Both the position numbers and the translations under genes were made by a program. From Lewinellaceae bacterium (GTDB lineage Bacteria; Bacteroidota; Bacteroidia; Chitinophagales; Saprospiraceae), in assembly GCA_020636255.1 (NCBI GenBank), contig JACJYE010000006.1, positions 352,846 through 416,845 on the forward strand: a stretch of DNA of 64,000 nucleotides, written 5' to 3'. Below are positions 10,033 through 19,141 of this stretch, piece by piece. Numbering within the stretch: the first letter of the stretch is position 1; every line of letters starts with the position of its first letter. The notes below the pieces were generated by a model. The model made no database searches and was not told the origin of the DNA. It was given only the letters and a program-made list of their open reading frames with translations.

Positions 10033-10965
10033 ATGGCAAAGAGAATCAGCAAAAAAGTCAGCAATTCAGACCTGCGGGATTCCCTTAAGGGAGCGGGAAA
10101 AAGCGCTCGCCTTTCCTACTTCAATATCAGCGAGGAGGAGATACACGACCATCCCGAAGAAGTCGTCAAAGAGCTATCGCATACGGTAGCGGAGATCCCT
10201 ATAGCTCAGATATCCTCAAACCCGGACCAGCCCCGCAAGGACTTCGCCCCCGAAGCCCTGCAGGAGCTCGCCGATTCCATCAAAGCTTATGGGCTCATTC
10301 AGCCGGTGACGGTACGGCGCCTGAGCGCCGACGCCTACCAGCTCATCTCCGGCGAGCGCCGCTGGCGGGCTTCCCAGCTGGCAGGCTTGAAGGAGATACC
10401 GGCCTATGTGCGCATCGCCAACGACCAGGAGATGATGGAAATGGCCCTGGTGGAGAATATCCAGCGCGAAGACCTCAACCCGATCGAAGTGTCTATCACC
10501 TACCAACGCCTGATCGATGAATTCAACCTGCGGCACGAAGACCTCGCCCAGCGCGTCGGTAAAAAACGCACCACCATTACCAATTCACTCCGCCTGCTTG
10601 AACTCCCCATCTACATCCAGGAAAAGATCAAGGAGGGCATGTTAAGCACCGGCCACGCCAAAGCACTGGCAGGGTTGGATGATTTTGTCATGCAAAAACA
10701 TTTCATGGAGCGTACGATCGATGACGGGCTGTCGGTCCGCGCTCTGGAAAGAATGGTGAGCGACTTCAAAGCCCCCAAAGCCGCCAAGCCCAAAACCAGC
10801 AGCCTGCCCGATAGCTACAGGGAGGTGGAACGCAGCTTCCAGGAATTCTTCGGCTCCAAAAGCGGCGTCAAACTGAAGGTAAAAGACGATGGAAAAGGGC
10901 AGATCATCCTCTCCTTTAACAGCGTGGATGAGCTCAACAACCTCCTGGACAGAATTGAAGACTAA
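10033..10965 (+). CDS. parB: Chromosome-partitioning protein ParB (Spo0J)
   Basis: A 310-residue centromere-binding CTP switch protein. The N-terminus is basic. The ParB/Srx CTPase domain (about 55-145) shows the hallmark motifs NPDQPRK, GERRWRA and ENIQREDLNPIE. A helix-turn-helix DNA-binding region follows (about 160-225, LAQRVGKKRTTITNSLRLL), then a flexible linker and a C-terminal dimerisation domain rich in acidic residues. Adjacent to parA, as in chromosomal loci. I saw no parS-like palindrome in the window. Confidence 0.95.
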   Translation: MAKRISKKVSNSDLRDSLKGAGKSARLSYFNISEEEIHDHPEEVVKELSHTVAEIPIAQISSNPDQPRKDFAPEALQELADSIKAYGLIQPVTVRRLSADAYQLISGERRWRASQLAGLKEIPAYVRIANDQEMMEMALVENIQREDLNPIEVSITYQRLIDEFNLRHEDLAQRVGKKRTTITNSLRLLELPIYIQEKIKEGMLSTGHAKALAGLDDFVMQKHFMERTIDDGLSVRALERMVSDFKAPKAAKPKTSSLPDSYREVERSFQEFFGSKSGVKLKVKDDGKGQIILSFNSVDELNNLLDRIED

Positions 10966-11049
10966 AGAAGAACCTTCCAACCAGGGCCAACAAAAGGCCA
11001 AAGCGGCGGGCTGCCGGCACAAAAACCGGCTTTAGGCCGTTATACAGGC

Positions 11050-11685
11050 ATGAAAAAGACCCTGATCACCTTCGTCGCCTTTTTTGCCCTGCAGGCAGTG
11101 CTCAGCGCCCAACAGGCAGACACGACGACTGCCGCTGTCGCAGCTGACACCTTTATAGCGGTAAAAAAACAGAACTGGTTCAACAAGGATTATCCCAACC
11201 CTAAAAAGGCAGGCATCCTGTCGCTGGCCCTGCCAGGCGCAGGGCAGTTGTATAACAAGCGCTGGTGGAAAGTGCCGCTCGTTTACGGGGCCATCGGCGG
11301 CATGGTTTACACCATCGATTACAACCAAAGCCGCTACCGACGCCTCCGCACCGCCCTCGACCTCAAACGCCAGGGTGAGGAACACGAGTTCTCCGGCACC
11401 GCCCTCGATAACACCACGACGCTGCGCACCCTGCGCGACCAGTACGACAAAAACACCCAGCTGTCCTACGTAGGCCTTTTCCTGGTGTACACCCTCCAGG
11501 CCATGGAAGCCTTTGTAGATGCCCACCTCAAAACCTTTGATGTGGAAGACGACCTGGGCTTCAATCTCAAGCCCCAGCTTGATTATGTAGCCCCACTGGG
11601 GCAGCCTACCCTGGGCCTCGGGCTGTCCATCCCGCTCAACAAGCCAACGCCTGTATTAACCCGCTATTCGGGGCTGGGGCGTTAG
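11050..11685 (+). CDS. DUF5683-type small membrane protein
   Basis: A 211-residue exported protein of a Bacteroidota-specific family. It has a signal peptide (MKKTLITFVAFFALQAVLSA), then the typical KAGILSLALPGAGQLYNKRWWK segment. Two hydrophobic stretches (VYGAIGGMVYTIDY and YVGLFLVYTLQAMEAFVDAH) follow, and the C-terminus repeats short Pro-rich beta segments. Family members commonly sit next to parAB in Bacteroidota, as here (84 bp downstream). Molecular role is unknown. Confidence 0.75.
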   Translation: MKKTLITFVAFFALQAVLSAQQADTTTAAVAADTFIAVKKQNWFNKDYPNPKKAGILSLALPGAGQLYNKRWWKVPLVYGAIGGMVYTIDYNQSRYRRLRTALDLKRQGEEHEFSGTALDNTTTLRTLRDQYDKNTQLSYVGLFLVYTLQAMEAFVDAHLKTFDVEDDLGFNLKPQLDYVAPLGQPTLGLGLSIPLNKPTPVLTRYSGLGR

Positions 11686-11759
11686 CGTGGCCTGGTTACC
11701 CCAACAATGAAGCCATGAGACAATAAGGCCATGAAACCATATAGCTCCCTCCCCCCGAT

Positions 11760-14198
11760 CTACGAGGGCGCCGTCTCCAGCAGCAGTTCCCAGGCATTCA
11801 GCTTGCCGATATCTCTGTTGGCGAGGTCTCTGGCCAGCAGCGACCAGGTGCCTTTTACCGACTGGCCAACCAGTTGGGCCAGCGCTGGCGTATTGCTCAT
11901 ATCGTAGGTGCGCACCAGATTGTCGCTATCTCCGCCCGTACGGTTGTGCAACAGGATCTCCGTGCCGGCAGGCGAACGCAGGATTACCTGAAGGTCCGAA
12001 ATAAAGGTATGTGAGATATCCACACTGAGCCTGGCCTTTTTGACCAGGCCTTCAGCGGTAGTGTCCAGATCGCGGCGGATGCCTTCGGGCTGGTTGTCGG
12101 GAATAGTAATGCCAGGTTGCTCCTGCAATTTCAGGAGGTTCGCAGGCGTAAACTGAAGCTTCAGCGCCCATGCTTCCAGCCGCCCCGTATCTCGGGGCGC
12201 CAGGTCCTGAACGAGCAATGTCCAGTTGCCTTCGGTGAATTCGCCGGAAAGTGCACTTAGTGCGGGGGTATCTGCCGTTGAATACGTGCGGCTGAGATTA
12301 TCCTTGCCGCCACCTTCTTTATCGTGCAGGGCGGCGGCCTTACCGGAAGGTGTAACCAGCGATACCCTAAGGTCGCCGATATAGGAATGGCTGATCTGCA
12401 CCTGCACTTCCGCAGCGCTCAGGATGCCCTGTTCACCAACCTGGATCGCATCGCTAACCCCCTGATAGTCATTATCGGGGATGGACATGCCAGGTGTAGA
12501 CTGCCCATTGAAGGTGCGGGGTTCATTCGTGCCTGTGCCCAGGCGGCGGCGCGCTTCGGCCACCGCAGCAAAAGCATTCACCTTACCATAACCAAACCAC
12601 ATCGAATGCCCGTTCTCGTCATAAGCCCCGAAGGTGTTGCCCAACTGGGGGTCCGTGTCGGTATCAATGATCTTATCGGCTGTGCTTTCTAATATCTCTT
12701 TCACCTCCGAAGCCGTTAGCTCCGGGTTGGCGGAAATAACGAGGGCGGCGACGCCCGCCACAAGGGGGCAGGCGCTGGAGGTGCCGCCGAAGTTGGCCGT
12801 AAAGTCGGAACTGTCATAACCCGCCGGCCCGACGCGGTCGGTGGTGTAGATCCCCCTGCCGGGAAACGAGCTCCCAATGCGCGGATAGGTATATGTATCG
12901 CCGATACCGGGATGGCCGTTGTTGCTGGGAGCGCATACGGAGACCGCTTCACCCCAGTTGCTGTACGCCGATTTTTTATTCAGGCTGGTACAGGCCGCTA
13001 CCGCAATGACAAAAGGCACTGCAGCAAACCCGTTATACCAGAACGTAGGCCCTTCGAGCATGCCGCCGGGCCAACCCCGTTCTTCCACCATCCCGCTAAT
13101 GGGCCGGTTGGCGTTGCCGGCGGCGAAGCAGATAACACACCCTTTGCCGTTGCGCCCTTGCGTCGCTGCCTTTTCGAGGGCCAGCCGCTGGCGCGTGCTA
13201 AGGGGGAAATTGATGCCGCTGGCGCCCCAGCTATTGGAAATAACGGCAGCGCCTTTGCTGGCGGCCCAGTCGAAAACGGCCTCGATGGAATTATCATCGA
13301 TAATGCCTGAGGTCCGGATGGGCATCAGTGCACAGCCGGGGGCAGCGCCTACCACGCCCTCGCCGTTCTCTTCGGCTACTGCTACCCCGGCACAAGCAGT
13401 GCCGTGGTTGTCCGTGTCGAGCTCGGGAGCAGGGTTGAAGTCAGCACCCTGAAAATCACAGGGGGCCACGATCTTTCCTGCTCCGGAGAAATCGCGGTGG
13501 CGCAGGTCGACTGAGTCATCGGCGATGGCGACCACAACAGAACGGCTACCCCTGGTGATATCCCAGGCGTGTGTAGCATCCACATGCGAGCCCTGGCTCA
13601 GCTGCAGGCCGCCATTATTGTACAAATGCCACTGCTCGCGAAAAAGGGGGTCGGAAGGCGTGTAGAAATGCTGGGCTCTGATAGCCACATTGGCCTCGCA
13701 GTTTGCCACTTCCGCCCGCTGGTGCAGCTCATAAGCCAGCTTCAGCGGGTTGGCCTGGGCCTGTGATGTCAGGCGAAAAACATACGATCGCGCCGGGCCT
13801 GTGATCTGGCGAACATACCCCAACCCATGTTCTTCCATCATCGCTTCGATCGACTCCTGAGGCGTATGCTCCAAAAACTCAAGGGTGATCTCATCGGTCA
13901 GGTAGATCCGCGCGACGGGGTCCTGTTCCAGCGCATAAACGTGGGAAGCGAAAGTGACCTCGCTTTGCGCTCGCAACCGCTCCATCGCCGAATCGAGGTA
14001 AGAGGCCGGCACCGATAATAACGAAAGCTGCTGCTGTCCCATCTTCTCGCGGACCTCGCAATTAAAGGCCCGGCTCAGGGCCTGGTTGTCAACTGCCGGT
14101 GCAGTGCGAATGGTAAACTCGTCGGGAATTTTTGCGATGGCTATCTGGCGGCCACCGCGCACCAATGGATAAGATGTGGGAATGGTTGGGGTTGGCAT
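11760..14198 (-). CDS. Subtilisin-like serine protease with two C-terminal P domains
   Basis: An S8-family protease of 812 residues from the Met at 14198 (MPTPTIPTSYPLVRGG); an upstream in-frame Met at 14249 exists. Residues 1-170 look like a pro-region. The catalytic triad is visible: Asp in VVVAIADDSVDLRHRDF, His in DNHGTACAGVAVA, and Ser in GGTSSACPLVAGVAAL. Two proprotein-convertase P domains of about 130 residues follow, each starting with IPDN and containing a ...GTWSLLARDLA-type strand. No obvious signal peptide is seen from this start, so the export route is unclear. It lies just beyond the eCIS operon on the same strand but is separated from it by the convergent CAP gene, and it lacks the cargo-type FF motif. 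Confidence 0.88.
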   Translation of the reverse strand: MPTPTIPTSYPLVRGGRQIAIAKIPDEFTIRTAPAVDNQALSRAFNCEVREKMGQQQLSLLSVPASYLDSAMERLRAQSEVTFASHVYALEQDPVARIYLTDEITLEFLEHTPQESIEAMMEEHGLGYVRQITGPARSYVFRLTSQAQANPLKLAYELHQRAEVANCEANVAIRAQHFYTPSDPLFREQWHLYNNGGLQLSQGSHVDATHAWDITRGSRSVVVAIADDSVDLRHRDFSGAGKIVAPCDFQGADFNPAPELDTDNHGTACAGVAVAEENGEGVVGAAPGCALMPIRTSGIIDDNSIEAVFDWAASKGAAVISNSWGASGINFPLSTRQRLALEKAATQGRNGKGCVICFAAGNANRPISGMVEERGWPGGMLEGPTFWYNGFAAVPFVIAVAACTSLNKKSAYSNWGEAVSVCAPSNNGHPGIGDTYTYPRIGSSFPGRGIYTTDRVGPAGYDSSDFTANFGGTSSACPLVAGVAALVISANPELTASEVKEILESTADKIIDTDTDPQLGNTFGAYDENGHSMWFGYGKVNAFAAVAEARRRLGTGTNEPRTFNGQSTPGMSIPDNDYQGVSDAIQVGEQGILSAAEVQVQISHSYIGDLRVSLVTPSGKAAALHDKEGGGKDNLSRTYSTADTPALSALSGEFTEGNWTLLVQDLAPRDTGRLEAWALKLQFTPANLLKLQEQPGITIPDNQPEGIRRDLDTTAEGLVKKARLSVDISHTFISDLQVILRSPAGTEILLHNRTGGDSDNLVRTYDMSNTPALAQLVGQSVKGTWSLLARDLANRDIGKLNAWELLLETAPS

Positions 14199-14392
14199 GA
14201 GTTTTCGGTTTTTAGCTATGAGGCAACAGAGAACAGTTGTGAATTTCAAGTTTCAGGGTTACAGGTTGTCAGGAGAAACCTGGAACCTGGAACCTGAAAC
14301 TCCGGCATCACCTCAGGCAAATCTCCGCCCTCTTTTATAATAAACGCTTTACTCAAAACGATAATTGAAAAACACTTCATCATTTTCAAAAT

Positions 14393-14890
14393 ATGGCCAG
14401 AATGTTAACCGCCCTCCTGCTTGTCATAACCTTGTGGAGTTGTACCAAACCCGAGCCTGCCAGCCCGGCTTCGGAAGCAGCTGCCAGCGGGGTAAGCGAT
14501 TTTGCCGCTCAGATGCTGGAAGAGGTAAATGCCCTGCGCGCCACCGGTTGCAGGTGTGGCAGCCGGCAGATGCCGCCCGTGCCCGCCCTGAAGTGGAACG
14601 GCCAGTTGGAACAAGCCTCCCGCCGGCATGCCGACGATATGAAAAACAACGGTTTTTTCAGCCATACGGGCTCCGACGGCAGCAGCATGTCGGCGCGCGT
14701 CAGCCAGGCGGGTTATGCGTGGCGGGCAGTAGCCGAGAACATAGCGTGGGGGTATCCGAATGTGTCATCCGTTGTGGAGGGCTGGAAGGAAAGCCCCGGC
14801 CACTGTGAGAACATGATGAGCGGGTCCTATACCGAGATGGGGGCCGCCCGGGCCGGCACATACTGGGTACAAGACCTCGGCCGCCGGTGA
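14393..14890 (+). CDS. CAP/SCP-domain lipoprotein
   Basis: A 165-residue protein with a lipoprotein signal (ALLLVITLWSC, lipobox Cys at about 17). The CAP fold covers most of the rest: HADDMKNNGFFSH, the AENIAWGY motif and VVEGWKESPGHCENMM carry the His and Glu residues that form the CAP cavity. Expected to be anchored in the periplasm or outer membrane. Bacterial CAP proteins have no settled function. It ends 8 bp from the convergent stop of the eCIS ATPase gene. Confidence 0.87.
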   Translation: MARMLTALLLVITLWSCTKPEPASPASEAAASGVSDFAAQMLEEVNALRATGCRCGSRQMPPVPALKWNGQLEQASRRHADDMKNNGFFSHTGSDGSSMSARVSQAGYAWRAVAENIAWGYPNVSSVVEGWKESPGHCENMMSGSYTEMGAARAGTYWVQDLGRR

Positions 14891-14898
14891 GCCCGGCC

Positions 14899-16254
14899 TC
14901 AAATGGTCTTTCCTTCTTTAAGGAATTCGCGCTTGACCCCATTAAGCAGGTTTTCCATTGTTATGACATTCGTACCTTTATCGAGGGCGGCCAGACAGCA
15001 ATACTGAACGATGTTCATGATATTGGAGCCCGACAGTTCGTACTGTCTGGATATTTGGGCAAGGCTGGCCTCTTCTTCCAACTGCACATTAGGAGGAAAG
15101 GCCTTTTGCCATAACGCCAGGCGTTCTCCGGGTTTGGGCATAGGGAAGTGGATGATCGCCTGGAACCTGCGCGTGAAAGCCTCGTCGATATTGCTCCTGA
15201 AATTGGAGGCCAGGATAGCCAAACCCGGATAGCTCTCTATGCGCTGCAACAGATAGGAAACTTCCTGGTTGGCATATTTATCATGAGCATCCCGCACATT
15301 TGTGCGTTTGCCGAATATGGAGTCGGCCTCATCAAAGAAGAGTATCCAGTCCTTGTTCTGCGCCCGGTCAAACAGGCTGGCCAGGTTTTTTTCCGTTTCA
15401 CCGATGTATTTGGACACGGCCATCGACAGGTCAATTTTAAAGACCTCTCTTTGCGTATATTTTCCCAGCAAATTGGCGGTCAGCGTCTTACCCGTTCCAG
15501 GGGGCCCATAGAACATGGCCCTGTAGCCGGGTTTCAGCTTGCGGTGCATCCCCCAATCCTCCATCAGTATCCGATGGTGTTTGATCCACACTTCGATCTC
15601 GCGGATCTGGCTCCAGGTCTGCGGGGGCAGGACGAGGTCTTTCCATTCCATTTCCGTGGCCAGGTGCTCGGCGGGAAAGTTTATCGTCCGCTGTGGCAGG
15701 CTAACTTTCCCAACGGTAAAAAGGTCGACATAGTCCTGGTCGATCACGAGCTTGCCACTCATGACCGGCTCGCCGGCCGGTGGTTCCTCCACCCACAACA
15801 CCCGTCCTTTTGAAAAAAAATGAGCGCTGCCGAACAGTTGCCGGGCTTCAAAGCGCTGGTTCAGCTCATCGCCCGCCAGGATGAACAGGGCCGTTTCCGC
15901 CGTCGGCAGGAACCCCCGGAACTGCTTGCCTCTGACGCCGCCAAACTCCGGAAAATCACCAGCTTCGGGTATCTGCTCCCGGATGATGCGGTCAAAAAAA
16001 TCGGGATAGACATGAGGCGCCAACGCGGTGAGCAGCAGAATGAGCTCATGGCCGTTGAGCTCATAGGCCTTGATGAACTCGGGAAGCGGGTGCTGAAGGC
16101 CATTCATTTCGGGAACGGGAAGCCCCCCTAACCCGGCCGTTTCGTTTTCCTTATTGAAATAAGACTCCAGGCGTTTGCGGATGGCCTGCTCCAGATAACG
16201 AAAATAGATATCCAGGACTGTAGTATCGGGAAATGCCAACGTGTTCATAACCAT
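14899..16254 (-). CDS. AAA+ ATPase of the eCIS (Pvc15-like)
   Basis: A 451-residue AAA+ ATPase and the last gene of the eCIS operon. The N-terminal 200 residues are family-specific. The ATPase module holds Walker A GPPGTGKT, Walker B WILFFDEAD and sensor-type ILASNFRSNIDEAFTRRF with the arginine finger. In PVC-type systems this protein is required for cargo loading or for processing cargo leaders, and it is usually next to the tape measure. Here eight cargo genes and a VWA gene lie between them, placing the loading ATPase directly after the cargo genes (12-bp gap). Confidence 0.93.
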   Translation of the reverse strand: MVMNTLAFPDTTVLDIYFRYLEQAIRKRLESYFNKENETAGLGGLPVPEMNGLQHPLPEFIKAYELNGHELILLLTALAPHVYPDFFDRIIREQIPEAGDFPEFGGVRGKQFRGFLPTAETALFILAGDELNQRFEARQLFGSAHFFSKGRVLWVEEPPAGEPVMSGKLVIDQDYVDLFTVGKVSLPQRTINFPAEHLATEMEWKDLVLPPQTWSQIREIEVWIKHHRILMEDWGMHRKLKPGYRAMFYGPPGTGKTLTANLLGKYTQREVFKIDLSMAVSKYIGETEKNLASLFDRAQNKDWILFFDEADSIFGKRTNVRDAHDKYANQEVSYLLQRIESYPGLAILASNFRSNIDEAFTRRFQAIIHFPMPKPGERLALWQKAFPPNVQLEEEASLAQISRQYELSGSNIMNIVQYCCLAALDKGTNVITMENLLNGVKREFLKEGKTI

Positions 16255-16266
16255 AAAAATACACTT

Positions 16267-17109
16267 TTAGAAAAGCTTGGCCAGGTCCAGGCTCAGCATG
16301 AAGCGGAAATCCTGGCCTGAGAGTTTGAAGGGCTCCTCCCCCGGCACTTGTTTCATCAACCATGCCGGCGGCTCACCCGGCAGGCTGCCGGGGATCAGCT
16401 GCGGGTAGGCCGGCAACTCGGAGAATGTACCGCCTGAAAGCGAGAGCCCGCCTCCGAAAAGCCCCAGTGAAAATTTTCCGCCGGTCACCCCGAAAGAGCT
16501 CGCCGAAGGATCGTATGCGCTCTGCAGGCCAAAGCTCAGGCTGGCCTGCGGCAAATAGGAAAACCGGCTGCGAAGCAGGTTATACCAGGGCGTTAGCGCG
16601 AATTGCGTATCGAACCGATAAGCCGCGTTATCTTCGGAAGGAAGTTTGTATTTAAAGCTGCTGAGCGGGAAATATTCGCTATGCGGGATCAACCCCAGGG
16701 GCGCCATCAGGTTTTTGTCCTGTAAGAAGCCCATAGCCTGGCTGCGGAACTGAGGGTCGGCGGCAAAGACGCCGCCCAGGATCGCCAGGTTGCCCAACCC
16801 GAAGCTGATCATGCTAACCTTATAGGAAAGCGGCTGGCTGCTCCAGGCATATTTTTTGAGCAGTTCGAGCCGCGGCTCCATCCATTTGGTGAAAGCCGGA
16901 TTCTGCGACGTCAGGTTGCTCGCCACAGTGGAGACACCTTCCAACAAAGCCTTGTTGTCTTCTTCCGCTTTCTTTTTCTGGCCTTCCTCATCCTTCTGGG
17001 CTATAGCCCCATGGGTTTTATTGAAAAAAAAGGAGGCGCCCCGCCCTTTTTGGAAAAAGGGCCGATGAGAAGGCCCGGTAGCCTTGGAGCTGATTTTCCT
17101 GGCTTTCAT
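16267..17109 (-). CDS. eCIS cargo candidate, 280 aa, FF tag plus beta-rich body
   Basis: No family recognised. The start MKARKISSKA is chosen because it sits 4 bp after the previous stop and places the tag near the N-terminus; an upstream Met would overlap that gene. PFF at 17-19 and SFFF at 26-29 form the doubled aromatic tag, followed by AIAQKDEE. A short charged coiled-coil-like stretch leads into a hydrophobic segment (YKVSMISFGLGNLAILGGVF, about 95-115). The rest alternates polar and hydrophobic residues (for example FSLGLFGGGLSLSGG), as in beta-barrel or beta-sandwich proteins. Function unknown; the C-terminal style resembles that of the 675-residue neighbour. Confidence 0.75.
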   Translation of the reverse strand: MKARKISSKATGPSHRPFFQKGRGASFFFNKTHGAIAQKDEEGQKKKAEEDNKALLEGVSTVASNLTSQNPAFTKWMEPRLELLKKYAWSSQPLSYKVSMISFGLGNLAILGGVFAADPQFRSQAMGFLQDKNLMAPLGLIPHSEYFPLSSFKYKLPSEDNAAYRFDTQFALTPWYNLLRSRFSYLPQASLSFGLQSAYDPSASSFGVTGGKFSLGLFGGGLSLSGGTFSELPAYPQLIPGSLPGEPPAWLMKQVPGEEPFKLSGQDFRFMLSLDLAKLF

Positions 17110-17113
17110 ACGT

Positions 17114-19141
17114 TCATCGTTTACGTTTAGGTGTTCTGCCAAAACGGTAACCGGCCGAGAGGCCAATGATCCAGTCGCCGCCGGCCTTATCCGTCAGGTT
17201 TTGAAGGCGCCCCAGTTCCAGGCCCAGCTCGAAGCCGGAAGGGCCCTTGCCAAAGCGATAACTTCCCGCCAGCCGCGCCGACGCGGCAGGCCCGCCGCCT
17301 TCGCCCAACAGGAAGCCCAGGCCGGCTGCCGCTTCGAAATGCAGCGATCCGTATGACTGCGGCAGATTGAGCTGTACGCCGGTATCGCCGCCGAAATATC
17401 CCCGCCCCAGCACATTGCGCGCTGGATCGCCTGCTTCGTCGATGACCCCGAACCGGGGCAGCCACAGGAACTGGAGCCCCAGCTTCCAGTCTACGATACG
17501 CAGGCCCGGCCCGAGGGGGGTGAATTCGGTGCGTGCGCCCAGCACCAGGCCGTGGCCGAAGTTGGAACCGCTGATGAGCCTCAGGCTGATGGGCCAAGGG
17601 GTGCAGGGGCTCCAGTCCGGTTTTCCCAGCTCCTCAACCAGGCCTGCGTAGGAATCCGCGTTGTTCACCGGGTCGTCGCCGGGGTATGCAGGGTCGCCGG
17701 CATATACTTCTTTCCCAGAGGTGCCTACCCGGTGCATAACCTCGTGCAGGACGGTCGTCCATTCCGTAAACGGAGCGTCACCGTCGACGCAGATGAGGAT
17801 GTTGGTATCGAGTTTTCTAACGGAGCCTCCGACGTATCCTTCTTTGGCTCCCGACATTCGGCGGTCGCAGCCGAGCAGGCCGGTCTTCCGGCGCCGGCAT
17901 TTCCAGCCGTGCCGCGAAAGGTAGAGTTCTCCCTCTGCCAGATCCAGGCGGGCCAGTATTTTCTCCAGCCCTTTGCCCTCTGCTTCTCCTTTAAAATGTT
18001 TACGCACCTGGCAGCCTGTGTTTTCACCACCGGTTAGCCGCTTTCTGGCGCGGCTGAGGTAGGCCCTGGCGGTGCTCAGGTGGCCGCGGAATTCTGCCAG
18101 CATGGGCTCGGAGCAGCAACTGTTGGCGCTGTCTTTTTGCTCCGCATCGGTGCAGGATTGCCCGGTTTTGGGTAGCGCCACCGGCTTTGCAAGCTCCTCG
18201 TTCTCGCCTGGCAGGAAAGTGACGGCGCGCTCCCTGCTGAATAACAGTTGTAAAAAAGCGGCCGTATCCAGCTTGTCGGCATCGGCGGGGAAGCCCTGCG
18301 GGTCGAAATAGGTGGCGAAAACCCTGCCGTCCTTGATTTCCTGCTTGAACCGAAAAGGGGTGTCCATTTCGATGCCCCTGAGTATTTCTGAAAAAGGGAT
18401 GCCACTTGCCATCCACCCCAATTGATAGGCCAGCTTCTGCCTGCCCTTGCTGAGATGGGGAAGGTTCTGGGCTACGTAGGACTCCAAGTGGCGCTGTTTT
18501 TCCCGCTGATCTGTGCCGGATAAAGGCAACTGCATGAGTTCATCGACGGTGATCCTGGCCAGGGGGCTTTCCCCTGGGTGGCTGCTGGCCGGCTCCGGGG
18601 CCTGTTCAGCCGAAGGGCTATGCTGGGTTACGGCCAGCACCAGCTTTTCTGCGAGTATTTCTTCAGCGCTCCACACCTTATCTCCGAGCTTAGATCTGTC
18701 GATCGTAATGACAACCTCGTCATCTGTTTTCTCAATGCCATTGTCCGCCGATGAAAGATCTGTTTTCCCCCATTTAACCCTAAACGTCAGCGTGGATTGG
18801 ATGGCCCTTTCAATATACTGCCTGGCTGTAGGCGAGCCCCCTTTCGCCGGCCCTTCAGCAAAGGCAAAACCCTTTCCCGGCTCCGGTTCCTGCAGCTTCT
18901 GCCCGCTGAGCTTTTCCAGCGTAGATTGAATCATGCCGGGTACGGATCCGGATTCCCCGATCATCAGCTTTGACTGAATAGCTGGCCCCTGCCTTGAAGA
19001 GGGTTCCAACCGGGGCTTTGGAGCGGGGGCTGCCGACGGCTTGGCAAAAAAAGGGCTGGCCTTATTCCCTTTTGAGAAAAAGGACGGCTGGATAGCCCGT
19101 GCCGGCATAGAGCCGCTGCTGCTGCGTATCATCCTGGCCAT
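17114..19141 (-). CDS. eCIS cargo candidate: HExxH metallopeptidase with beta-barrel-like C-terminus
   Basis: 675 residues. SFF at 20-22 and PFF at 30-32 form the tag, and AIQSKLMIGE near 55 echoes the AVQAKLTIGQ of the DUF4157 neighbour. The middle holds a Cys-rich region (GWKCRRRKTGLLGCDRR) and then a zinc motif, HEVMHRVG, around residue 465. The layout recalls lysine-specific or deuterolysin-like metallopeptidases (HExxH followed by NNADSYAGLVEE). The last ~135 residues alternate Gly and aromatic residues (LGLGFLLGEGGG, GLSAGYRFGR) and look like an 8-stranded outer-membrane-type barrel. The gene starts directly after the preceding stop with no gap. Peptidase call is by motif; substrate unknown. 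Confidence 0.8.
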   Translation of the reverse strand: MARMIRSSSGSMPARAIQPSFFSKGNKASPFFAKPSAAPAPKPRLEPSSRQGPAIQSKLMIGESGSVPGMIQSTLEKLSGQKLQEPEPGKGFAFAEGPAKGGSPTARQYIERAIQSTLTFRVKWGKTDLSSADNGIEKTDDEVVITIDRSKLGDKVWSAEEILAEKLVLAVTQHSPSAEQAPEPASSHPGESPLARITVDELMQLPLSGTDQREKQRHLESYVAQNLPHLSKGRQKLAYQLGWMASGIPFSEILRGIEMDTPFRFKQEIKDGRVFATYFDPQGFPADADKLDTAAFLQLLFSRERAVTFLPGENEELAKPVALPKTGQSCTDAEQKDSANSCCSEPMLAEFRGHLSTARAYLSRARKRLTGGENTGCQVRKHFKGEAEGKGLEKILARLDLAEGELYLSRHGWKCRRRKTGLLGCDRRMSGAKEGYVGGSVRKLDTNILICVDGDAPFTEWTTVLHEVMHRVGTSGKEVYAGDPAYPGDDPVNNADSYAGLVEELGKPDWSPCTPWPISLRLISGSNFGHGLVLGARTEFTPLGPGLRIVDWKLGLQFLWLPRFGVIDEAGDPARNVLGRGYFGGDTGVQLNLPQSYGSLHFEAAAGLGFLLGEGGGPAASARLAGSYRFGKGPSGFELGLELGRLQNLTDKAGGDWIIGLSAGYRFGRTPKRKR

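Noticed and set aside
9223..10965. Plasmid partition locus
   Set aside because: ParA and ParB have chromosomal-type motifs and length, sit among housekeeping genes, and no replication gene or parS cluster is near.
11686..11759. Repeated phrase 'atgaagccatgaga / ataaggccatgaaacc' as a functional site
   Set aside because: It looks like short low-complexity intergenic repetition between convergent genes; no stem or box worth calling.
11760..14198. Subtilisin protease as a ninth eCIS cargo
   Set aside because: It has no FF module and is separated from the operon by a convergent gene, so proximity alone is not enough.
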